Positions 23,113-32,439 of a stretch of DNA of 64,000 nt are shown here, in pieces. The position numbers and the translations under genes were made by a program. Location: positions 2,578,501 to 2,642,500 of the forward strand of contig JBBBDQ010001918.1 of the NCBI GenBank assembly GCA_037127315.1, read 5' to 3'. Every line of letters starts with the position of its first letter. Position 1 is the first letter of the stretch. This DNA is from Ascarosepion bandense (taxonomy: Eukaryota; Mollusca; Cephalopoda; Sepiida; Sepiidae). Under the pieces are notes generated by a model. It made no database searches and had not been told where the DNA came from. It saw only the letters and a list, made by a program, of their open reading frames with translations.

Positions 23113-23750
23113 ATTCGAATTTTTTTTTTTTATAATCGTATCGCCCCAAGGAAGGGATTTTACTGCCACTGGTGTGCAGTGGCTTACATCGGTGGAAAGT
23201 TATGAGAAAAAGTGACAAAATACAGGGGTGTATCAAGAAGCGGGTAAGAAAAGGATGACTGTGACCATAAAGTGAGGGATCAGTTTATATATAGATTGTA
23301 ATGTAGAATTGATCATTTCATTTTACATCCACATTATAAAAGTATAGAATTTTTTTTTAATAATAGTATCGCCCCAAGCAACGCATTATACTGCCACTGT
23401 TGTGCAGGGGGTTACATAGGAGGCAAGTTATGAGAAAAAGTGACAGAATACAGGGGGTATCAGGAAGTGGTTAAGAGAAGGACGACTGTGGCCTTAAAGT
23501 GAGGGATCAGTTTATATATTGATTGTAATGTAGAACTGATCCCTCATTTTATATTCACATTATAATAGTATAGAGTTTTTTTTAATAATCTTATCGGCCC
23601 AAGCAAGGCATTATACCCCCACTGTTGTGCAGGGGGTTACATAGGAGGAAAGTTATAAGAAGGAATGACAGAATACAGAGTGTGTCAGGAAGCAGGTAAG
23701 AGAAGGATTAGAATCCGGAAGAAATGAGACGAGGGGGGTGAGAGAGAATG
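23113..23750 (-). mobile_element. CR1/Jockey-like LINE 3' UTR ends, three tandem copies
   Basis: TATCGCCCCAAG-like segments followed by ACTGCCACTG..TGCAG occur at about 23119, 23365 and 23588. On the minus strand each ends in the conserved tail (CTTGCTTGGGGCGATA then an AT/T-A run). Units 1 and 2 share GTGAGGGATCAGTTTATATA. The third is joined to the coding remnant at 23755-24018. Tandem 3' ends like these could arise by template jumping or serial insertion into the tail. Confidence 0.65.
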
Positions 23751-23754
23751 CAAG

Positions 23755-24018
23755 TTAGTGAGATAAGAGATGACTATTGACTTTACATTTAAATTCTTGG
23801 AGATTGTAGCTGTCGGCGAAGCAAGTAAACGGAAGGGAATTCCACAGGCGGGAAGTGCCAGAAAATAAGTTGATGGAATAAAATTTGCGTTTACAATTTA
23901 TTGGTTTCACAGTAAAAGGGTGGGGCCTAGTTGCTAATCTTGTGGTTCGAGTAAATTTGTATATAGGGGGCACCAGTAAGCTAAGTTCATCGGAGCCAAA
24001 GCGGTGAAATACACTCAA
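23755..24018 (-). pseudogene. CR1/Jockey-like LINE RT, C-terminal fragment
   Basis: The 87-codon frame includes FTRTTRLATRPHPFTV, FYSINLFSGTSRLWNSLPF and LQEFKCKVNSHLL. This is the typical extreme C-terminus of non-LTR reverse transcriptase polyproteins (RLWNSLP ... FK..V..HL). It is 5' truncated, ends properly with a stop, and is followed by its 3' UTR. Homologues: 34.86, 41.1, 48.8 and 53.73 kb. Confidence 0.8.
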
Positions 24019-24235
24019 ATACCCTTGGAAAAGGTATTAATCCGTCTCTTCCCTCTAGTTATGGGTTAAATAACAGGACAGATTGGGTTCTATAGCTTTG
24101 GCTGACAACCATTCTACCGCAGAAAGTAATGGCAACTTACTGCGATATAATCTTCTGCCCAGTCAATCATGTCTATTTCGAGACACGATCGTCCAGGCGT
24201 GTATCACGTATGGCACTCAAATGACTGATATTCTT
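24004..24235 (+). mobile_element. S1 SINE, 5' truncated
   Basis: The body from CAAATACCCTTGG through GGTATTAATCCG, GGTTCTATAGC, ACCGCAGAAAG and the GAGACACGATCG hairpin to the end of the SINE. The tRNA head is missing. It joins the LINE fragment at about 24005. Confidence 0.8.
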
Positions 24236-24239
24236 GCGT

Positions 24240-24700
24240 CTTCTTCTTTGTCATTCATCGTCATTTTTTTTTATTTCTTCGTTCTTGTTCTACGCTCGTT
24301 TTCTTCATTTCTATGCATATTTCTTTCATTTTTTTTTGTCCTTTTTTTTCTCATCTTTTTTTCACTTTCTCTTCCTACGCAATTTCTTTCTCTTATTGTA
24401 TTTTTTGTTCGTGCCGCTTTTTTATCTTCTTAATTTTTTTTTTTCCTTTCTATTTTTCTTGTGTCTTTTTCTCTTCTTCTTTACGATATTTTCATTCCTT
24501 TTTCCCAGTGCGGTTTACTTTTTTTTTCTCTCTCATTCATCCTCTACATTTTTTCTTCATTTCTCTTTCTCTTCGACTTTTTCCTCTTTGTTTTCCTTTT
24601 GATTTTCTGTTGTTTTTCTACTTTGCGTTTTATTCTTATTTTTCTTTCTTAATTTTTTCTTTTCTTTCTTCTTCCTTTTCTTATCGATTCCGCTTTCAGT
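24240..24700. repeat. Polypyrimidine tract
   Basis: T/C-rich DNA between the SINE and the 28-bp minisatellite. The long Phe/Ser frame crossing it (24313-25422) is driven by composition and by the in-phase 28-bp repeat. Confidence 0.8.
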
Positions 24701-25222
24701 TTTTTACTCCCCTCCGCTTTCATCATCTTTTTTTACTCCTCTCCGCTTTCATTTTCTTTTTTACTTATCTCCGCTTTCATCTTTTTTACTCATCTCCGCT
24801 TTCATCTTCTTTTTTACTCATCTCCGCTTTCATCTTCTTTTTTACTCATCTCCGCTTTCATCTTCTTTTTTACTCATCTCCGCTTTCATCTTCTTTTTTA
24901 CTCATCTCCGCTTTCATCTTCTTTTTTACTCATCTCCGCTTTCATCTTCTTTTTTACTCATCTCCGCTTTCATCTTCTTTTTTACTCATCTCCGCTTTCA
25001 TCTTCTTTTTTACTCATCTCCGCTTTCATCTTCTTTTTTACTCATCTCCGCTTTCATCCTCTTTTTTACTCATCTCCGCTTTCATCTTCTTTTTTACTCA
25101 TCTCCGCTTTCATCTTCTTTTTTACTCATCTCCACTTTCATCTTCTTTTTTACTCCTTTCCGCTTTCATCCTCTTTTTTTACTCTTCTCCGATTTCATCT
25201 TCATTTTTACTCCTCTCTGAAT
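24700..25222. repeat. 28-bp minisatellite, about 18 copies
   Basis: The unit is CCGCTTTCATCTTC then TTTTTTACTCATCT, 28 bp. The central copies (24800-25060) are essentially identical and the ends diverge (CATCCTC, TCCTCTC). It ends against (ATT)n at 25230-25272. Confidence 0.95.
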
Positions 25223-25228
25223 TCTTCT

Positions 25229-25273
<45 letters not shown>

Positions 25274-25275
25274 TA
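25223..25275. repeat. (ATT)n microsatellite
   Basis: Fourteen or so perfect ATT repeats directly after the minisatellite. Confidence 0.95.
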
Positions 25276-26200
25276 TCCCACTTCCTCTTCCTCCTATGTC
25301 ATCTGCTTCGTCCTAATTTTTTACTCTCTTCCGACTGTATTGTCTTCGTTTCCATCACTGTCCGCGTTATATTACTTCAACCCCAGCACCTACCTCAGTC
25401 CAAATGGACAAGGTCCTGCTAATCGAAGATTTGCGTGTCGTCAAATGAACGGACACCAGCAGATATGCATACTTTTGTTTTAGTTCGTATTTTTGTGAAG
25501 CATCTCATGTCCCCAGGTTTTTTTTTCTTTCTTTCTAAAAATGCTTTCATTCATTTTGTTACTTAAACACTGCTGGATTGCCAACAGTCACCTCCGAAAT
25601 CCGAAACCTGCCATGTCATTTAGACAATGAATAGCAACATTACGCATGCGCAATCGGACATTTTAATTTTCAGTTTCACCATCACTTTCGTCATCATCAT
25701 CGCTATTACAACCAACGTCACATTAACTGTCAACATTAGTCGACTTGTCATTAACGTTGTCATTATTGTGCGTTAAAATCTCCACACACAAAAAAAAAAA
25801 AATCACAACTTTTCTTACTCATTATTTGAACTTTTATTATCGTTATATCAGGTCAGTCTACGAGTATAGCTGGTATCATTTAACCCAGCGCTATCTACTA
25901 TATGGTCGGTTCATTGGTGACTAAACCGGTTTGGCCACACTTGTAGCGTGTCCTGGGCAAGTAGACCTGGCGAAACCCATCTCTCTGCCAACATTTATGA
26001 GCATAAAAGAGATTTACATTAGGAAAACCACTGAAACGCGCTTGTAACACACATAATAGGCCATGACTTCGGTTTAATAAACGCTTCTCCGATAAGAAAA
26101 GAAACACAATTTATTACGTAGAAAATATTTGGAAAAAATTCGGATAAGCATCTTTCTATCAATAAGCACATGCCAACCACACTTTATTACATCACCAACT
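25276..26200. other. No gene recognised
   Basis: Mixed sequence with a short ATC-type run at 25690-25705 and an A-run at 25790. A minus frame at 25898-26107 shows no recognised domain. Confidence 0.45.
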
Positions 26201-26202
26201 TT

Positions 26203-26204
<2 letters not shown>

Positions 26205-26267
<63 letters not shown>
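26205..26267. repeat. (TA)n then (CA)n
   Basis: Dinucleotide tract directly left of MITE M2. MITE M1 and M3 also abut TA tracts, consistent with insertion into TA-rich targets. Confidence 0.95.
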
Positions 26268-26268
<1 letters not shown>

Positions 26269-26640
26269 TACTGGCCATAATTATTAGTCCATCCCAGTTT
26301 TTTTTAAAGAAATGATACATTTCATACTATTTTTAGTATTTATTGCCAAATAGATAATTGTAAATAAAAATAGAATGGTTCATTTTTTAACAGTGCACAA
26401 TAACATGTGCATCAAATGAACTGCTCTGTTGTCTAGTTTTTGTGCTCTCTTCCCCTCTTCTTATTGGCTGACCGAAGCAAAGGCTTCCTGGTTGCCTTGT
26501 ACAATTTTGCAAAGTAATAATAACAAAAGAACAATTCTATTTTCATTTAGAATTATCCACTTGGCAATAAATACAAAAACTAGTATGAAATACACAATTT
26601 CTTTTAAAAAACTAAGGTAGCCTAATATGACCGGTTATAT
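26268..26640. mobile_element. Tc1/mariner-type MITE, copy M2
   Basis: Left end CTACTGGCCATAATTATTAG with CCATCCCAG; right end is its inverse, AAGGTAGCCTAATATGACCGG. The inner repeats (TTTAGTATTTATTGCCAA) match M1 and M3. About 370 bp, no frame. The middle carries an unrelated insert-like segment (26421-26490). Confidence 0.7.
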
Positions 26641-26670
26641 ATATATAAGTAAATGTTCTGTTTATAATAA

Positions 26671-27040
26671 AACAGTATATATATTTATTTCTACGGGCCT
26701 GATTATTTACGATAATTTTTTGTTTCGAAAATGTGTGTCATTCGGCAGGATTTAAACCAGCGACGCCTATCCACATAGGGATAGCCACAAATTGATCTGG
26801 CGCGTCTTAAACCTCTCGACCAGGGATGACCAACAGTCTAAACGAAGTCAAATCAAGCCTATGTAACACAATTTTCGATTCACGCAAATAACCATATCTG
26901 CACTGAAATGTATCGTAATGTCAACAAATATGAACATTTTACGGTCGTAGGTTCGAATCCTGCTGAATGAACACATTTTTGTAACAAAAATTTATCGTAA
27001 ATAACCAGGCCGGTAAAAATAAATATTTATACTGTTTGAT
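26671..27040. mobile_element. Inverted pair of tRNA-derived SINE copies
   Basis: 26671-26765 is the inverse of 26945-27040: both carry the tail AAATATATATACTGTTT-like, CAGGCC, and a B box next to TCCTGC.GAATGA. The left copy (minus) has a longer tRNA-like head up to about 26830 with GGTCGAGAGGTTTAAGACGC and GGTTTAAATCCTGCCGAA, which resembles a tRNA with a long variable arm. The right copy has B box GGTTCGAATCCTGCTGAA. Head-to-head insertion is inferred. Confidence 0.6.
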
Positions 27041-27044
27041 TATA

Positions 27045-27630
27045 AACATAATATTTACTTAAATACGAGTATCGATCAAAATAATAATGTTCAAATAAAT
27101 AATTTCAAATCGTCGGTTTTTTTATAACCAATTTCGTTAATCTTCGTTAATTTCCGTAATATAAAAAACTATGATCCATTTTCATACAACCATAACTGGT
27201 GCAACTCAATTTTTTTAACCGTCGCATAAAACTTTCCCCAATCAACAGCTCGAACTTTTTTCAGTTAGAAATAAAAATACCGCACACTGGCACACACATT
27301 GTCAAACAATTCTCTCACAAAAAACCAAAAAAAACAAAAAAACAAACTAGAATTAGGATAAACATGCACACAAGGATTATTCCCACAAACGCTACATGAC
27401 TGTGCAAGACACGTGAAACCTACTTAACCAATGAAAAACAAGCAACACAAAATAAAAATACCATAACTTTCTTTACTCCTCCATATTTCAATTTCTGATT
27501 AAGCTTAATTAAAAGCTAAACATGTCAAAGCTAAACATGTCAAAGCTAAACATGTCAAATTCATAAACGCTTTCTAATTTATTCCTTAACCTATCAGTAG
27601 ATCTATATTTGATCCTTATTCATATACATT
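27045..27630. other. AT-rich DNA with a dispersed repeat (family X) at the left
   Basis: 27055-27145 resembles 29385-29475 (AAATACGAGTATC, CAAATAAAT, TCGTCGG/TGTCGGC, TTTCGTT). The rest shows a threefold AGCTAAACATGTCAA repeat at about 27510-27560 and no gene. Confidence 0.5.
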
Positions 27631-27960
27631 AACGGCTATAATTATTAGGCCACCCCAGGTTTTTAAAAGAAATTATTTATTTTATACTATTTTTAGTATT
27701 TATTGCCAAGTAGATAATTATAAATAAAAATAAAATGGTTCTTTTGTTATAATTACAAATTTTACAAGGCAAGGAAGCAAAAATGAACTCGCCCGAATCA
27801 CCCTAAATTTTCTTCATTCTTTCATTGATGAAACTGCAATATAAGTAATTATTAAATATTTATAAATTCATTTGATGCACATGTTATTGTGCAGTATTAA
27901 CAAAAGAACCATTCTTTTTCCATTTACACTGGGGTGGCCTAATAAATATGGTCAGTAGTG
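27631..27960. mobile_element. Tc1/mariner-type MITE, copy M3
   Basis: Left end AACGGCTATAATTATTAGGC with CACCCC; right end inverse, GGGGTGGCCTAATAAATATG. The interior shares ATTCATTTGATGCACATG with M1 in the opposite orientation. About 330 bp, followed by (TA)n at 27963-27998. Confidence 0.75.
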
Positions 27961-27961
27961 A

Positions 27962-27998
<37 letters not shown>

Positions 27999-27999
27999 T

Positions 28000-28948
28000 T
28001 TTATTTTTCCAAGTACTTGATCCAAAATCTCCTTCTTCAAATAAAAAACAAAACAATTAGCCCAAACTCGTACATTCTCAACTATACAAAATATCGATTA
28101 TACAAAATTTAATAAACTGTGCTAAAGTTGACTCCACTTCAGAAAAAGATTTTCTACTCTTAATTAAAAAAACATCAAACAAATTCTGATTAGTAATGAC
28201 TTTACTAATTACATCGTTGATGAACAAATTATACGAACTATTAGAAATATTAACATAAATCAAAAACAACATAATACTTCCTAAAATAAACCTAAACATA
28301 TCAACCTTTTATATCGTAACAAAATGCATTCTAAATATATACAAGATGAAAAATCCTAAAAATAAATTCATAGGTACTAATTTCTTACCTACAGATTCCG
28401 GTTAAAAATTACAACTAATTATATACTATACTAAATTTAATACAATTAAGTGAATCATCTACAATAACTCGATAATTACTGCCCACGTACTAGCGTATTT
28501 GCTAAAAACAACACTGTATATCGATTTAAATGTCCTTTAGGAGATTGTATCTTAAAACAAAGCAAATATATATGCTGATCACACGATAACAACGCTATCA
28601 AGAAGGCTTGCACTACATACGTTCAAATCATCATCAATTGCTAAATATTTAAATGAACATTTCTGTCTACATTCACGATTAAGGAAATATTAATTGACAA
28701 TGCATTCATACTCCACCATGAAAATAATAAACAAAAATTTCAAATTCCCGAAGTCATCTATATTAAAAAAAATCAAACTAATTTATATCTTAAGAATCAG
28801 CCTCCTGAAAATGATCTTGGATAAGACTGAAAATACTTGGGGAAATAAAGCTAACGAAAATACCTACATCGCCTTTCTTACTGTTTTAAAACACAATATC
28901 ATGACGACGAGAGGATTATATATATATGTATATATATAATATACAGAT
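28000..28948. other. AT-rich stretch; part repeated at 37.5 kb
   Basis: No gene recognised. About 28505-28830 is a diverged relative of 37540-37830: shared ACACTGTATATC..TTTAAATGT, GACCAC-like, TATCAAGA, CATTTCTGTC and AATTT.AAATT.CGA steps in the same order. It is therefore an old dispersed repeat of unknown type. Confidence 0.45.
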
Positions 28949-29047
28949 ATTTATTTATTAATTTTTATTTGATTAACATTATTATTATTTTTATTGGATA
29001 CACGTATTCGAGTGGAAAATCTGTTTATATATATTCCCTTCTCTGAT

Positions 29048-29133
29048 TCCATGCGCCTATGGCTTAGCGGGTAGCGACTCCGACTGACACGATATCGGTC
29101 GAGTTACGATTCCAGTCAAAAGCAAGTGGATGT
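29048..29133 (+). mobile_element. tRNA-like head of hammerhead SINE (copy 2)
   Basis: GCGCCTATGGCTTAGCGGGT is the A-box region and GGTCGAGTTACGATTCC the B box. Same organisation as the copy at 12.77-12.84 kb. The ribozyme follows after about 15 bp. Confidence 0.75.
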
Positions 29134-29188
29134 GTCTAGCCACACTGATGAGCTGTGATACAGCGAAACAGACTTGTATGTGGATGAC
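29134..29188 (+). ncRNA. Type I hammerhead ribozyme HHR-2
   Basis: CTGATGAG (29145-29152), stem II GCTG/CAGC with loop TGATA, GAAA (29165-29168), stem III CA/TG with loop GACT, and cleavage triplet GTA at 29176-29178. Stem I pairs CCACA (29140-29144) with TGTGG (29179-29183) and GTC (29134-29136) with GAC (29186-29188) across an internal loop. Compared with HHR-1 and HHR-3, two stem I pairs change while pairing is kept. The triplet is GUA rather than GUC, which is still a permitted hammerhead site. Confidence 0.85.
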
Positions 29189-29210
29189 TAAAAAATATAT
29201 ATATAAACAG

Positions 29211-29306
29211 TATAATTTCCACTGGCCTTAGTCGTTTGAGAAATCGTTTGTAAAATATCTATCTTCCAAACGAATTCTTAAACGACTAAGGCTAGTGGAA
29301 ATTATA
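29211..29306. mobile_element. 96-bp fold-back element with 40-bp arms
   Basis: TATAATTTCCACTGGCCTTA onward (29211-29250) is the inverse of 29267-29306 with about three mismatches and a 16-nt loop. It is a very small MITE-like palindrome or a hairpin RNA source, placed directly downstream of the hammerhead SINE. Confidence 0.75.
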
Positions 29307-29315
29307 ATGTATTTT

Positions 29316-29370
<55 letters not shown>

Positions 29371-29476
29371 AGACTTTCCACTCAAATACGAGTATCCAAT
29401 AAAAATATAAAAATAACAGTAATGTTAAACAAATAAAAATTCAAATATGTCGGCTAGTGCCAGTTTCGTTGATCTC

Positions 29477-29482
<6 letters not shown>

Positions 29483-29518
<36 letters not shown>
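29483..29518. repeat. (TA)n microsatellite
   Basis: Perfect TA dinucleotide run. Confidence 0.95.
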
Positions 29519-29519
<1 letters not shown>

Positions 29520-29788
29520 TTAAAAATGGGAAAAAAGAAATATAAATAAATCATTCGTACTTTTTTTCTTGCTAAGCAGTATTTTCAATATACTATTTTA
29601 TACACATACTGTCGACACGGAAAACACTGACCTAACTGGAAGTTATCAATTCGATTTAAAACAGAATGACATAAATGCGGTTTTGCGCGTGAGGCTCGAC
29701 GCAGATCTTCCGGTTAACAAAATGATTAAATAGAAATATACATATACTGACCAATTGGAGGAAAAAAATATAAATATTTAAAAAGCAG
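29519..29788. other. No gene recognised
   Basis: AT-rich DNA between the TA tract and a full S1 SINE. Confidence 0.45.
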
Positions 29789-30115
29789 GATGTGCATTGT
29801 GGTGCAGTGGATATCGGCTCGGAACGAGAAATCTGGGAGCCGAGTTCGAATTCCAGTTGAATTCATTATATTCACTTAGGCGCAAATACCTAAGTGAATA
29901 CAAAGGTGGGAAAGGTATTAATCCGTCTATTCATTCCAGTTATGAGTTAAATAACAGGACAGATTGGGTTCTATAGCCTTGGCTGGCAACCAGTCTACCG
30001 CAGAAAGCAATGGCAACCTACTGCGGGATAATCTTCTGCCCAGTCAGTCATGTCTCTTTCGAGACATGATCGCCCAAAGCGTGTTTGACGTATGGCACTT
30101 AACTGACTGATTTCA
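29789..30115 (+). mobile_element. S1 tRNA-derived SINE, full length
   Basis: The head GTGCATTGTGGTGCAGTGGA holds the A box and GAGTTCGAATTCCAG the B box. The body follows in order: CACTTAGGCGCAAATACC, GGTATTAATCCGTC, GGTTCTATAGCCTTGGC, ACCGCAGAAAGCAATGGC, a hairpin (CATGTCTC / GAGACATGA) and GTATGGCACTTAACTGACTG. About 325 bp. This is the reference copy used to name the others. Membership in a named conserved-core SINE superfamily was not tested. Confidence 0.9.
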
Positions 30116-30461
30116 ATACAAAATCTTGATTGCGTATTCATATGACGGTTTCTTATGATTTATACATTTTCTATGGTGGACTACCTCTCCCCCAAAAATG
30201 CCAAACTAAATAAAATCGAAACCAATAATAAACATACTTAGTCCACCACACATCCTTTACTTTAAACCAATTCTAAAAGCTTGGATAACGATTTATATTA
30301 AATTAATTCCAGAAAAGCTATATGAATCTTTCGCTTTTGAGCCATCATGAAAATTAGATGACGATTCACCTTAAACTCAATGCAGAAAAACTGAGTGAAT
30401 GTATAAATAAATTTCAAAACGAACTAGAAAATTTAAAAGTCACTCATTTTTATTCCATTGT
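30116..30461. other. No gene recognised
   Basis: AT-rich DNA separating two S1 SINEs in the same orientation. A frame from 30358 runs into the SINE and is not credible. Confidence 0.45.
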
Positions 30462-30776
30462 GCGTTGTGGTACAGTGGATATCGGCTCGAAACGAGAAAT
30501 TGGGGAGCCGAGTTTGAATTCCAGCGGAATCCATTTTATTCACTTACGCGTAAATACCACTGGGAAAGGTATTAATCCGTCTCTTCCTTCCAGTTATGGG
30601 TTAAATAGCAGGACAGATTGGGTTCTATAGCCTTGGTCGGCATCCAGTCTACCGCAGAAAGCAATGGCAACCTACTGCGGGATAATCTTCTGCCCAGTCA
30701 GTCATGTCACTTTCGAGACATGATCGCCCAAGCGTGTATCACGTATGGCACTTAACTAACTGACTTTCATCGGAGA
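30462..30776 (+). mobile_element. S1 SINE, full length
   Basis: All modules of the reference copy are present, from TGCGTTGTGGTACAGTGGAT to GGCACTTAACTAACTGAC, with light divergence. Confidence 0.9.
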
Positions 30777-31148
30777 AACGCCAAATATAAGAGATGATAA
30801 TTCTCACATGTGTTCAGATATTTAACTCGTTTTTTCACTGAGACGCGATGGGGGAACCGGAGCACACCCACAAAAATTGCGCAGATTCCGCAACCGTCGG
30901 TTAGGCTGGCCTCGGTGGCAACCACCCGATCTACCCCTACAGTGCAATGGGATGGTGCAACCTCATGCAACTGTTCCCCGGGGATGGGCACCACTCATTA
31001 TTCTATTTTAGTCAGTTCTCCATCTGTCATCTGATGACAAAGACACAACGGAGAGATGACGGTTCCCTACCCGTCATGTGCTTCAGTAAAATTAGAAAGT
31101 TTGTGAAATTTGATTCTTTTCATTTATCTTTTTACTGCTTAAAATAAC
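30777..31148. other. Locally GC-rich segment of unknown nature
   Basis: 30840-30995 is much more GC-rich than its surroundings and is open on both strands: plus 30810-31034, 74 codons, and minus 30767-30994, 75 codons. Neither peptide matches a family that I recognise. It could be a fragment of an older element or of a conserved non-coding RNA. Confidence 0.35.
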
Positions 31149-31149
31149 T

Positions 31150-31248
31150 GCCAACGGTCAGATCCCACAGAAAAGTTAAGCATCGTCGATGTCGGTCAGT
31201 ACTTAGCTGGGGTGGGGGTTGCTTAGCAACTGCGGGTACAGTAAGTAA
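31150..31248 (+). pseudogene. 5S rRNA-like relic, plus strand
   Basis: AAGTTAAGCATCGTCGATGT matches the 5S box A region, CAGTACTTAGCTGGGGTGGG the intermediate element and box C region, and AACTGCGGGTACAGTAAG the 3' end, all in the right order and spacing. The 5' third is degraded (GGTCAGATCCCACAG). It is too diverged to be a functional 5S gene. It may be a 5S-derived SINE head, given the purine tract that follows. Confidence 0.6.
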
Positions 31249-31309
31249 TCCCATAAAATCCGAAATACGTTTCGACTTTAAATAATCCACGATGGGTTGA
31301 TAAAAGTTT

Positions 31310-31880
31310 AAGAAGAGAAGAAGAAAAAAGAAGCAGAAAAAAGAAGAAGAAAAAAGAAGAAGAAAAAAGAAGAAGAAAAAAGAGAAATGACGGAGAAGCG
31401 AGTAAACAATAAGAAGAAGAAGAGGAAGAAGAAGAAATGAGGGAGAAGCGAGTGAAGAAAATAAAAAAATTGAGGGAGAAGCGAGTAAAGAAGAAGAAGA
31501 CGAAGAAAAGAAGAAGAGGAAGAAGAAAAAGAAAAGAAGAAGAAGAGGAAGAAGATAAAGAAAAGAAGAAGAAGAGGAAGAAGATAAAGAAAAGAAGAAG
31601 AAGAGGAAGAAGATAAAGAAAAGAAGGAGAAGCGAGTAAAGAAGAAGAAGAAGAGGAAGAAGAAGAAATGAGGGAGAAGCGAGTGAAGAAAATAAAAAAA
31701 ATTGAGGGAGAAGCGAGTAAAGAAGAAGAAGACGAAAAAAAGAAGAAGAGGAAGAAGAAAAAGAAAAGAAGAAGAAGAGGAAGAAGATAAAGAAAAGAAG
31801 GAGAAGCGAGTAAAGAAGAAGAAGAAGAAGAAAAAGATTAATAAGAAGACGAAGAAGTAGAAATAAGAGGATGGAGAAGC
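31310..31880. repeat. Polypurine (GAA/GGA) tract with GAGGGAGAAGCGAG units
   Basis: AAGAAG-type repeats are interrupted by GAGGGAGAAGCGAGT at about 31382, 31440, 31471, 31670 and 31701, with two larger duplicated blocks (31420-31510 and 31665-31750). It is the strand mirror of the pyrimidine tracts elsewhere. Minus frames are Phe/Leu artefacts. Confidence 0.85.
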
Positions 31881-32104
31881 GAGCAAATGATAATAATAAT
31901 ATGAAGAAACACAAAATATTGCACTCAAATGTACAGCTCCCACATTACGAAGAATTTTATCAATGTAAAATGTGCGTGATATGAAGTGTTCGAAGTTTTT
32001 CATTTATTTATTTTTTTTTAATTTACAAATGATCAGTTGAAAATGGCATGAAGCCATTTCTGACCTTAGGACTCTGGTTGGAAAACGGAAGGAAAGTTTT
32101 TTGT

Positions 32105-32345
32105 TTTTTTTAATCGTATCACCCCGAGCAAGGCGGTAACGCCACTGATGTGCTGGGGCTACGTAATAGGGAAAAGATTGGAAAAGAGAAAGCCGGAAAC
32201 CACATCCTAAATAGGGAACAAGGGATGAGTCTCTTAACCTGTTCACTAGGAGTGTGAACCGGGCGATAGATAGATCTATCTACTCCAATTGAAAAAAAAC
32301 AAACAAACAGAGAAGATTGGAAAAGAGAAAGCCGGAAACCACAAC
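32105..32345 (-). mobile_element. LINE-tail (T family), two units
   Basis: On the minus strand, CCGGCTTTCTCTTTTCCAAT occurs twice (ends near 32175 and 32320), and the proximal copy continues to the conserved 3' end at 32113 (GTTACCGCCTTGCTCGGGGT then GATACGATTAAAAA). Standing in front of RLE LINE B. Confidence 0.8.
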
Positions 32346-32359
32346 ATGTGTTGCTGTAG

Positions 32360-32361
32360 TA

Positions 32362-32395
<34 letters not shown>

Positions 32396-32416
32396 GAAGA
32401 AGAAGAAGAAGAAATA
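32360..32416. repeat. (AAT)n(AAG)n tract
   Basis: Trinucleotide tract directly upstream of RLE LINE fragment B, in the same position as the tract upstream of fragment A. Confidence 0.9.
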
Positions 32417-32439
32417 TTCAATAATGAAAGTAGGCAGTA

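Larger units (their letters stand above)
28959..29441. repeat. Nested inverted repeat enclosing hammerhead SINE and fold-back
   Basis: 28959-29030 is the inverse of 29364-29441 (AATTTTTATTTG, TTTTTATTGGATAC, GAGTGGAAA, CTGTTTATATA). Inside lie the hammerhead SINE (29048-29200), a 96-bp fold-back (29211-29306) and (TA)n (29322-29368). The outer arms belong to dispersed family X, also at 27.05 kb. Confidence 0.7.

Noticed and set aside
24313..25422. 369-codon open frame on the plus strand
   Set aside because: It is made of a pyrimidine tract and a 28-bp repeat whose length times three keeps the frame open. Phe/Ser/Leu content only, no domain.
29789..30115. Genuine tRNA gene at the S1 head
   Set aside because: Many copies with the same long 3' body exist, and the acceptor stem does not close. 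It is a SINE.
31132..32003. Long Leu/Phe/Ser frames (up to 260 codons) on the minus strand
   Set aside because: Translation of a polypurine tract, with no signal of a membrane protein beyond composition.
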